Under the pieces are notes generated by a model. That model saw only the letters and a list, made by a program, of their open reading frames with translations, did no database searches and was not told the DNA's origin. Shown in pieces: positions 4,915 through 9,041 of a stretch of 9,041 nucleotides of DNA. Source of the DNA: Sulfurospirillaceae bacterium. GTDB lineage: Bacteria; Campylobacterota; Campylobacteria; Campylobacterales; Sulfurospirillaceae. The DNA is taken from positions 1-9,041 of the forward strand of contig JAQWCT010000098.1 in the NCBI GenBank assembly GCA_028705785.1, in the 5' to 3' direction. Made by a program: the position numbers and the translations under genes. Numbering within the stretch: the stretch's first letter is position 1; every line of letters begins with the position of its first letter.

Positions 4915-6921
4915 TTATCCTTTTAGAGCACGGAGTGCATCTTCCATGTCGTCCGTGCTCGGTCTGTATGTTTTTTGATTTCCTAAACCTGCTTTGACAC
5001 TTAGTTTTATTTCAACCTCCTCATCTGTATTTTTTTGTTTTTTAAACAATGTTTTTTGACTCTCTTTTAGTGCGGCATCCGTTGCACCCATCGCTCTTAA
5101 AATTCCTTCTTTGTGGATGCTATCTTTAAGGTGTGTCATACTTTTTACCATCGCTTTTTTCACGCCTACTTTGTCTTTTTTATAAGCTTTTTGAGCGGCC
5201 CTATACTCTTCAGCGCTTATCTCTACGATGGTTTTATCTATCGCCTCACATACAAAATTTCCCTCCATGTCATACACGTAAACACTGGAGAGGTTGTCGA
5301 TATTTTGATAGACTTTAAAATAAGTTGTTGCCACGCTTCCATGTTTAAAAAGTTCCAAATTCATATAAGTAAACGTATTGAAGCGAAGCCCGTCTTGGCC
5401 TAAACGAACCTTTTTAGACTGTCCAAGCACACGCTCATCAAAGTTTGATGTTGGGAGCGCAACTCCTTTATTAAATTTTTCCTCATTAAACGCATCAACC
5501 ATAAACTGCAACTCATCAAAGGTAAGGAGATTTTTAATACTTGTCTTAACACCACTAAGCTTTTTTGACTTCTCAAGCGCTTGCGCCTCAAGCTCACTTC
5601 GCTGACCTACGTTATGACCGATAAATCCTGGAAGCGTCTCAAAATAGGAATGCTGTATGGTTCTAAACTGTCGCTCAACGATACCCTTTTCACGTCCTGC
5701 AAAAGGCGCAGTATTGATATAACAAATGCCAAGGTCAAAACAGACGTTTTGGAAATGCTCACTCATATAGTCCTTGCCATTGTCACCTTTGATAATAAAA
5801 GGCTTTTCAAAACGCTTAAGTGCTTTTCGTAGAAGTCTAACGATAGAGTAAGAATTTGAGGTATCACACAAGTAGCTCACACGTCGTTTACTAGCAACAT
5901 CAACGATAGAGATAGCATCGTAGCGCTGTGCCTCACCAAGGTCATTAAGAGCCATAAAGTCAAATTTTGTGGAGTCTATCTGCCACTCTTCATTAGTGTT
6001 TAAGTAGTTTCGTTTTCCTGTCGGTCTGACATCAAGTCCATCAAGCCCCCGCTTGAGATAAGCTCGTATATCGCCATCCTCTTTTTTTATACGCTCATAA
6101 GCTCTATAAAACGTACTGTAGGTGATGTCGCTCACAGGGTTAAACATATCAATCGGTAAATGGTTTTTCTTAGCATAAAACATACAATAAACATGGTACA
6201 TACTACTAATATGCACGCTTCCAGCGGCATAAATAGCGTGAGTGATACTCTCATCATCTACCTTCTTATTGTTCGCTCCTCTTTTATCTTTAAGAGCTTT
6301 TGCGCCATCTTTTGAAAAACTATTTACCCATCGATAGATATTTTTTTCACTTTCACCAAAGTAAGAGCTTGCCGCTTTAACGCTTGATGCTCTTACGTAG
6401 GCTATTACTTCTTTTTTATAGGCGGTTCTATCGCCATTATTTCTGCCTCTGAGAGAGGCATCTGCTGATATTGGTTCTTGAACTTCTCCAAGTCCTTCTC
6501 TTCGCTGTAATTCTCTATATAAAATTCCAGTGGAGACACTTGCTTCTTTACTCTCAAAAGTGGCCCCATTGGTAGATGTTCCACTGTTTTCAAGCTCCCT
6601 ATAAACCGCATTAGATTGTATCTGTCCATATTGAATGACTCCATCATCAGAATTGCAATTTGGTCGTGAAGATATACCCTCAATTCCACCTCGCTCATCT
6701 CCTCCATTTCCATTTCTGAAATCATCTTCCTCTCCTATCCATATTTGTAGAACTTTTCCGCCTGCGCCGCCAACACCATCAATGTGCTGAAAGTGCAAAT
6801 TTTTGCCCTTGAGTGAGCAAATTTTTTTATCTTTTAAACTTGCTCGCTTAACAGCCTTTACAAGTGCATCATAATTTACATGTAAAAGCTCCGCCGCTTC
6901 TTTACTACTGCCCCAACTCAT
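4915..6921 (-). CDS. MuA-type DDE transposase, 668 aa
   Basis: The enzyme cuts the phage ends and joins them to target DNA for integration and replicative transposition. The start is the ATG at 6921 (MSWGSSKEAAELL), in an ATGA overlap with the Ner-like gene; the longer frame to 6957 lies inside that gene. Residues 1-60 form the Mu-type winged-helix domain that binds regulatory DNA. Residues 62-165 are a Gly/Asn/Ser/Glu-rich linker of low complexity. A helix-turn-helix follows at about 168-203 (KAASSYFGESEKNIYRW) and a second DNA-binding region to about 280. The catalytic core has WQIDST (D316), IKGDNGK (D380) and GREKGIVERQF (E416). A beta-barrel Mu-C-type domain covers about 488-570, then a Lys-rich tail that could contact the MuB partner. 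The second Asp and the Glu are separated by 35 residues, shorter than the 55 of MuA. The catalytic set is complete. Confidence 0.95.
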   Translation of the reverse strand: MSWGSSKEAAELLHVNYDALVKAVKRASLKDKKICSLKGKNLHFQHIDGVGGAGGKVLQIWIGEEDDFRNGNGGDERGGIEGISSRPNCNSDDGVIQYGQIQSNAVYRELENSGTSTNGATFESKEASVSTGILYRELQRREGLGEVQEPISADASLRGRNNGDRTAYKKEVIAYVRASSVKAASSYFGESEKNIYRWVNSFSKDGAKALKDKRGANNKKVDDESITHAIYAAGSVHISSMYHVYCMFYAKKNHLPIDMFNPVSDITYSTFYRAYERIKKEDGDIRAYLKRGLDGLDVRPTGKRNYLNTNEEWQIDSTKFDFMALNDLGEAQRYDAISIVDVASKRRVSYLCDTSNSYSIVRLLRKALKRFEKPFIIKGDNGKDYMSEHFQNVCFDLGICYINTAPFAGREKGIVERQFRTIQHSYFETLPGFIGHNVGQRSELEAQALEKSKKLSGVKTSIKNLLTFDELQFMVDAFNEEKFNKGVALPTSNFDERVLGQSKKVRLGQDGLRFNTFTYMNLELFKHGSVATTYFKVYQNIDNLSSVYVYDMEGNFVCEAIDKTIVEISAEEYRAAQKAYKKDKVGVKKAMVKSMTHLKDSIHKEGILRAMGATDAALKESQKTLFKKQKNTDEEVEIKLSVKAGLGNQKTYRPSTDDMEDALRALKG
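6792..6809. promoter_or_regulatory. Operator-like site inside the transposase gene
   Basis: The plus-strand sequence AGTGCAAATTTTTGCCCT matches the perfect palindrome before the repressor (7873-7890) at 16 of 18 bases. It lies in the codons of the transposase winged-helix domain. It may be a second repressor site within the early operon, or a chance match in AT-rich coding DNA; only binding data or conservation at synonymous positions could tell. Confidence 0.35.
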
Positions 6922-7085
6922 TGTATAAACCCATCTTTTTTTAGAGCTTCTACGCACTTTTTAGAGACTTTTTTACCTAATGCGACTTGTCGCAACAACC
7001 GATAATCAAGCTCTTTTATCTTTGCATAGTGTTTAAGCGTGCCATACTCATCTTTCACTTTTTGCGTAATTTCCAATGTTGCCAT
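6918..7085 (-). CDS. Ner-like small DNA-binding regulator, 55 aa
   Basis: This is the first gene of the early operon, in the place where Mu has ner, the Cro-like repressor of early transcription. The protein is small, basic and helical: KDEYGTLKHYAKIKELDYRLLRQVALGKKVSKKCVEALKKDGFI reads as a compact helix-turn-helix domain in which the 'YAKIKELDYRLLRQVALGK' part (residues 20-38) would hold the two core helices. It is shorter than Mu Ner and its similarity to Ner itself was not tested. The start at 7085 has a strong AAGGAGG site five bases upstream; the frame extends up to 7184, but the extra residues cross the promoter region. It ends in an ATGA overlap with the transposase gene. Confidence 0.8.
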   Translation of the reverse strand: MATLEITQKVKDEYGTLKHYAKIKELDYRLLRQVALGKKVSKKCVEALKKDGFIQ

Positions 7086-7107
7086 GCTGACCTCCTTATT
7101 TTTATAG

Positions 7108-7131
7108 TAACGCTTCACTGTTTGGATAACC
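7108..7131 (+). promoter_or_regulatory. 24-bp operator-like element, copy 1
   Basis: The plus strand begins TAACGCTTCACTGTTTGG and ends ATAACC. The same 24-bp element occurs inverted at 7801-7824 with only two differences. It lies in the leader of the early operon, between the likely early promoter and the Ner-like gene, and reaches the -35 region of the plus-strand promoter. It is therefore well placed for a phage regulator to control both directions. The binding protein is unknown; the Ner-like protein is the first candidate. Confidence 0.7.
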
Positions 7132-7148
7132 ACTCTAGAAACCCCTTG

Positions 7149-7157
7149 TGATATAAT
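7149..7157 (+). promoter_or_regulatory. Extended -10 promoter for the 137-residue gene
   Basis: TGATATAAT is a perfect extended -10 (TGnTATAAT), 40 bases upstream of the gene start at 7197 and giving a start point near 7164. No good -35 is seen at the expected place (ACCACT), which is usual for extended -10 and Campylobacterota promoters. The box is flanked by CCTTG (7144-7148) and CAAGG (7158-7162), an inverted repeat that could be an operator over the -10. Confidence 0.7.
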
Positions 7158-7178
7158 CAAGGTGCAAAACAAAACCAA
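7150..7178 (-). promoter_or_regulatory. Probable early promoter (minus strand)
   Basis: On the minus strand TTGGTT (7173-7178) and TATATC (7150-7155) are 17 bases apart. This would start transcription near 7143 and give a leader of about 58 bases, containing the 24-bp element, before the Ner-like gene. The -10 overlaps the plus-strand TATAAT, so the two promoters would compete. The match is moderate. A TACTAT nearer the gene (7104-7109) would start transcription inside the ribosome site and is less likely. Confidence 0.45.
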
Positions 7179-7196
7179 CCACAAGGAGTCACAACA

Positions 7197-7610
7197 ATGG
7201 ACTTTTCGACCTATTCAAAAAACATTCAAAACCAAGTACATGAAATCATTGCTCAATTCAGTGATAAAGCAAAAGAAAACCTTATAACAACACTACGCAA
7301 TGCCCCACAAGGCTTAATAGAACGAGACATCGCTTCCAATCATGAATTCCTTTTAGAATACATCACAAAAACGCCTAAAGCAAGGGGAAAAATGGAAAAA
7401 GAACAAGAGGAATACATTGTTAATATGAGAGTTATTGCTCTTGTCGAACTCCAAAAAACAGCTCTTTTTTTAGAGCATTTAGACCATTATTTTCTAGCGA
7501 AACCAACCGCTTATCGTTCTTTTGCGGCACATACAAGCCAACTACTCCAAAAAGTATCTTATGATAAAGTAGTAGACCATTTAGAAAAAGTCATGCAAGA
7601 TTTTTCATAA
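7197..7610 (+). CDS. Unidentified helical protein of the lysogeny region, 137 aa
   Basis: I do not recognise this protein. It is predicted all-helical: amphipathic helices at residues 5-35 (KNIQNQVHEIIAQFSDKA), 37-60, a charged segment around KARGKMEKEQEEY (61-73), a long hydrophobic helix at 74-95 (IVNMRVIALVELQKTALFLEHL) and a C-terminal helix pair from 105. It has no signal peptide, clear membrane helix or catalytic motif. The ATG has AAGGAG eight bases upstream and its own extended -10 promoter. It lies between repressor and early operon, on the repressor's strand, so it could be expressed in the lysogen and help maintain it, for example by immunity or exclusion; this is inference from position. 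Its last 20 bases overlap the 3' end of a convergent small gene. Confidence 0.85.
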   Translation: MDFSTYSKNIQNQVHEIIAQFSDKAKENLITTLRNAPQGLIERDIASNHEFLLEYITKTPKARGKMEKEQEEYIVNMRVIALVELQKTALFLEHLDHYFLAKPTAYRSFAAHTSQLLQKVSYDKVVDHLEKVMQDFS

Positions 7611-7761
7611 GCTCATTCATTTCATGATTTGAGGATGGCACATATCTAAGAGCTTTACCTCTTCGCTTTTTAGCGACAGGCTTGGCGGCTTCCTCTATTG
7701 CTTTAGCGGAATGGTAAATAACCGTCATTCTACGCTCTTCTTTATCTTTTTTACTTCCCAT
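7591..7761 (-). CDS. Small basic protein, 56 aa (possible ATA start at 7776)
   Basis: The frame from the ATG at 7761 to the TGA at 7591-7593 encodes a hydrophilic, strongly basic protein (MGSKKDKEERR, then KPVAKKRRGKALRY) with a helical C-terminus. Codon third positions look coding. The good ribosome site AAGGAG (7783-7788) is 21 bases from that ATG, too far for normal use, but only six bases from an in-frame ATA at 7774-7776, which would add five residues (IKAVF). Either a rare ATA start is used, or the original ATG was lost and expression is weak. The gene converges on the 137-residue gene with a 20-base 3' overlap, and the inverted 24-bp element lies just upstream. The basic character suggests nucleic-acid binding; the family is unknown. 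Confidence 0.65.
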   Translation of the reverse strand: MGSKKDKEERRMTVIYHSAKAIEEAAKPVAKKRRGKALRYVPSSNHEMNELMKNLA

Positions 7762-7800
7762 AAATACTGCTTTTATACCTAACTCCTTTTAATTTTTAAA

Positions 7801-7824
7801 GGTTATCCAAACAATGAAACGTTA
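7801..7824 (-). promoter_or_regulatory. 24-bp operator-like element, copy 2 (inverted)
   Basis: Read on the minus strand it starts TAACGTTTCATTGTTTGG and ends ATAACC, identical to copy 1 (7108-7131) at 22 of 24 positions. It lies between the divergent 56-residue gene and the repressor gene and ends at the -35 position of the repressor's probable promoter, so a bound protein could block that promoter. Confidence 0.7.
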
Positions 7825-7838
7825 AAGAACTCATTTTC

Positions 7839-7859
7839 TGATACAATTACGAAATTGTA
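7839..7859 (+). promoter_or_regulatory. Probable repressor promoter with inverted repeat over the -10
   Basis: TGATACAAT (7839-7847) fits an extended -10, giving a start near 7854 and a leader of about 50 bases. The -10 is the left arm of an inverted repeat: TACAATT, four bases (ACGA), AATTGTA at 7842-7859, with 7-bp arms. A dimer bound there would cover the -10. A second, weaker -10 (TATAGT, 7870-7875) is nearer the gene. Confidence 0.5.
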
Positions 7860-7872
7860 ATGATGAAAGTAT

Positions 7873-7890
7873 AGTGCAAATATTTGCACT
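7873..7890. promoter_or_regulatory. 18-bp perfect palindrome, probable repressor operator
   Basis: AGTGCAAATATTTGCACT is a perfect palindrome that ends four bases before the repressor's ribosome site (AAGGA, 7894-7898). Its position fits autoregulation by the S24-type repressor, which binds such sites as a dimer. A half-site GTGCAAA occurs near 7163 in the early promoter region, and a 16/18 match lies inside the transposase gene. Which protein binds it is inferred. Confidence 0.7.
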
Positions 7891-7905
7891 TGTCAAGGAA
7901 GTTTT

Positions 7906-8613
7906 ATGGATATTGGGCAAAGATTAAGAAGTGCAAGAGAGAAAGCTGGGCTTACGCAAAGCATGTTATCTAAAACCTCAGGAGTCTCTGAACGCACTAT
8001 TAAATCTTATGAAAAAGATAATGCCAATGTTACTATTTCAATCATTGAGAAACTTGCAAAAGCTCTTAATGTGGAAACCAAATACTTTACCAATGATGAT
8101 GTCCAGCAATATGTCCACCATTCGTCCAGCAATATGTCCACCAATGTCCATAAGTTGTCCAGCACTCACCAAGTTGTAAACGAAGTACAACAAAGAACCA
8201 CCGTCAAAGTAAACTATTATCCAAACATTTTAGCCTCAGCAGGGTTTGGAACCTTTAATCATGATGTAAATGTAAAAGTGCTTGAATTGGAAGAGGGGTT
8301 TTTGATGGCACTAGGACTCAAATGTTTCAAAAATCTAGACCTTATAACAGTCTACGGAGACAGTATGGAGCCGTTCGTTTCAAATGGAGAACTCATTATC
8401 CTACAAAGAGACGTAGAAGCCCAAAATAGCGACATAGTAGTAGCAAATATAAACGGAGAAGTCTACGTCAAAAAACTCCAAAGAGACCCCATTAAGAAGT
8501 GGATAAAACTAACTTCTCTAAATGCCATGTACCCCGACATCGACCTAAAAGAAGATGAGCTAAAGTACCTTTCTATTGTTGGCATTGTAAGAGCTAAAAT
8601 CCGCCCATTTTAA
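7906..8613 (+). CDS. LexA/CI-type phage repressor with S24 peptidase domain, 235 aa
   Basis: This is the probable master repressor of lysogeny. Residues 1-62 form a helix-turn-helix domain of the Xre/CI type (GLTQSMLSKTSGVSERTIKSYEK). A linker of Ser/His/Asn-rich sequence spans about 66-95. The C-terminal domain is an S24 peptidase: a likely Ala-Gly self-cleavage site in ILASAGFG (A112-G113), the catalytic serine in YGDSMEP (S153) and the lysine in VYVKK (K189). In this family, RecA filaments formed after DNA damage trigger self-cleavage and induction. All residues are present, so the phage should be SOS-inducible, unlike Mu itself, whose repressor is of another family. The ATG has AAGGA seven bases upstream. 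It is transcribed away from the early operon. Confidence 0.93.
   Translation: MDIGQRLRSAREKAGLTQSMLSKTSGVSERTIKSYEKDNANVTISIIEKLAKALNVETKYFTNDDVQQYVHHSSSNMSTNVHKLSSTHQVVNEVQQRTTVKVNYYPNILASAGFGTFNHDVNVKVLELEEGFLMALGLKCFKNLDLITVYGDSMEPFVSNGELIILQRDVEAQNSDIVVANINGEVYVKKLQRDPIKKWIKLTSLNAMYPDIDLKEDELKYLSIVGIVRAKIRPF
8101..8161 (+). repeat. Phased GTCCA repeats in the repressor linker codons
   Basis: GTCCA occurs six times in 61 bases, at 8101, 8113, 8124, 8136, 8146 and 8157, at spacings of 12, 11, 12, 10 and 11. The first two pairs form a 23-bp tandem duplication (GTCCAGCAATATGTCCACCA repeated). The stretch encodes the Ser/His/Asn-rich linker between DNA-binding and peptidase domains, so slippage in a tolerant linker is the simplest origin. 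Confidence 0.8.
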
Positions 8614-8694
8614 ACCCGCTTTAAATACCTTTTAAAGAATGTTAAAAGTGTAAAAGTATTTGTCTAGTTGTGTGTGAAGTTGTAAAGTAGTTGT
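8609..8694 (+). repeat. 11-bp-phased TTTAAA and AGTTGT repeats; candidate left-end transposase site region
   Basis: TTTAAA occurs at 8609, 8620 and 8631, exactly 11 bases apart. AGTTGT occurs at 8666, 8678 and 8689 (12 and 11 apart). A longer direct repeat pairs 8646-8663 with 8677-8694 (14 of 18 identical, 31 apart). The region follows the repressor stop at the outer side of the phage, where Mu-like phages carry transposase binding sites. Phasing with the DNA helix suggests curvature or side-by-side protein binding. Assignment to transposase is inference. Confidence 0.5.
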
Positions 8695-8804
8695 AACTTG
8701 CAGATAAACAAGAAAAAAGTGCCCCAAAATACCGATACCACCGAATAAAACGCCAAAATTTCTAGCCTCTATATTTTTCTCATTTCATACGCTATTTTAC
8801 ATAA
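8695..8804. other. Gene-free stretch holding the probable phage-host junction
   Basis: No gene is seen here. Two loosely similar segments (GAAAAAAGTGCCCCAAAAT near 8711 and GAATAAAACGCCAAAAT near 8744) could be a second pair of protein-binding sites. The junction between phage and flank probably lies in the last 25 bases, but it cannot be fixed from one end alone. Confidence 0.4.
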
Positions 8805-8987
8805 AGAAGTAAAAGAGATATCAAAATAAAGTTCTCCCGCTTTGCTAAAGGCACCTCCGTAACTAACAAAATGACCGGCAAAACGCAGTTCTCACAACCT
8901 GAAATTGTATTATGGTGCAATAAGCTTGATATTTGCGCTAACGACGTCGGTGAATTTTTTTTCCCACAATTACTTTCAAAACATTAA
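8805..8987 (+). pseudogene. 5'-truncated Cro-like (DUF739-like) regulator fragment
   Basis: The frame is open from 8805 to the TAA at 8985-8987, but the first ATG is at 8871 and has no ribosome site. The last 45 residues (KMTGKTQFSQPEIVLW, CNKLDICANDVGEFFF) fit the C-terminal half of small phage Cro-like HTH proteins (DUF739 as I recall: 'Kl.Gk..Fs..Ei......L.i...di..yFF'). The usual N-terminal helices and start codon are missing, and a stop (8802-8804) closes the frame just upstream. This fits a gene cut by the insertion of the Mu-like element, or a decayed gene. It is followed by a ribosome site and another gene, as in a phage regulatory operon. Confidence 0.45.
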
Positions 8988-9002
8988 AGAAAGGAGGCAC
9001 AC

Positions 9003-9041
9003 ATGCCAAGAGTTAAACCGCTGGCGGCAGTTGATTGTTTT
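9003..9041 (+). CDS. Start of an unidentified gene, 13 codons visible
   Basis: An ATG at 9003 has a strong AAGGAGG site (8991-8997) five bases upstream and stays open to the window edge (MPRVKPLAAVDCF). It starts 15 bases after the stop of the Cro-like fragment and so probably belongs to the same transcription unit. Too little is present to assign a family. It is likely outside the Mu-like element. Confidence 0.6.
   Translation, partial: MPRVKPLAAVDCF

Larger units (their letters stand above)
1..8801 (-). mobile_element. Mu-like transposable phage/prophage, left (early) part; outer boundary approximate
   Basis: The order repressor, Ner-like protein, MuA-type transposase, MuB-type ATPase, DUF3164 protein and GemA/gp16-type protein, with the repressor transcribed away from the early operon, is the known layout of Mu-like phages. 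The element continues past position 1, where the GemA gene is cut by the window edge; the middle and late genes are not seen. The outer end is inferred to lie near 8780-8805, where phage-type repeats stop and a 5'-truncated Cro-like frame begins. Possible terminal TG dinucleotides (read on the minus strand) lie at 8782, 8787 and 8801, the last giving TGT as in Mu. I cannot choose between them without the right end or a 5-bp target duplication. Confidence 0.85.

Noticed and set aside
6405..6725. 106-residue minus-strand frame inside the transposase linker
   Set aside because: It reads as a plausible protein, but its codon third positions are G-rich, while the transposase frame has the A/T-rich third positions typical of this window. 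The transposase frame is continuous through it, so a frameshift pair is not needed. Worth noting only because the linker is of low complexity.
7086..7184. 33-residue extension of the Ner-like protein
   Set aside because: It crosses the promoter and the 24-bp element, and the ATG at 7085 has a perfect AAGGAGG site.
8101..8161. CRISPR-like array
   Set aside because: The units are 5 bases with 5-7-base gaps inside a coding linker; there are no long repeats or unique spacers.
8614..8645. Terminator after the repressor
   Set aside because: TTTAAA boxes are self-complementary but form no stable GC stem followed by a T run.
1..9041. tRNA, rRNA or other structured RNA genes
   Set aside because: No cloverleaf, conserved rRNA segment or riboswitch-like leader was seen on either strand by eye.

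Overview
The window carries the early and regulatory (left) end of a Mu-like transposable phage or prophage. It reads from right to left: the leftmost part of the phage lies at high coordinates and the early genes run on the minus strand towards position 1. The AT-rich sequence, the clear AAGGAG-type ribosome sites and the lysine-rich proteins fit a Campylobacterota host (a Sulfurospirillum, Arcobacter or Campylobacter relative). That host guess is an inference; no host marker gene is visible.

Early operon (7085 down to 1, minus strand). Fifteen genes follow each other almost without gaps: a 55-residue Ner-like DNA-binding protein, a DDE transposase (MuA type), an AAA+ target-DNA ATPase (MuB type), a coiled-coil protein, a Cys-containing phage protein, a 33-residue membrane peptide, a zinc-finger protein, four small proteins (73, 33, 85 and 42 residues, the last a zinc ribbon), a DUF3164 protein, a DnaQ-like 3'-5' exonuclease, an unidentified 141-residue protein and the start of a GemA/Mu gp16 (DUF1018) protein. 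Most junctions are ATGA overlaps, or a stop codon placed inside the next ribosome site, so the genes are probably translated by coupled reinitiation. Three of the genes (33, 33 and 42 residues) are very small but fill otherwise unexplained gaps and have good ribosome sites.

Lysogeny switch (7086-8613). A LexA/CI-type S24 repressor (plus strand) faces away from the early operon. Between repressor and operon lie an unrecognised 137-residue gene (plus) and a convergent 56-residue gene (minus), flanked by two inverted copies of a 24-bp near-identical element. Also present are an 18-bp perfect palindrome just before the repressor, an inverted repeat over the repressor's likely -10, and two overlapping divergent promoters centred on a TATAAT.

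Left end and flank (8614-9041). After the repressor comes a gene-free stretch with 11-bp-phased TTTAAA and AGTTGT repeats, a plausible site for transposase binding. The phage end probably lies around 8780-8805. Beyond it are a 5'-truncated Cro-like (DUF739-like) reading frame and the first 13 codons of another gene with a strong ribosome site. These are probably host or resident-prophage DNA, which would mean this phage inserted into or next to another phage's regulatory gene. The exact end cannot be fixed without the opposite end of the element.
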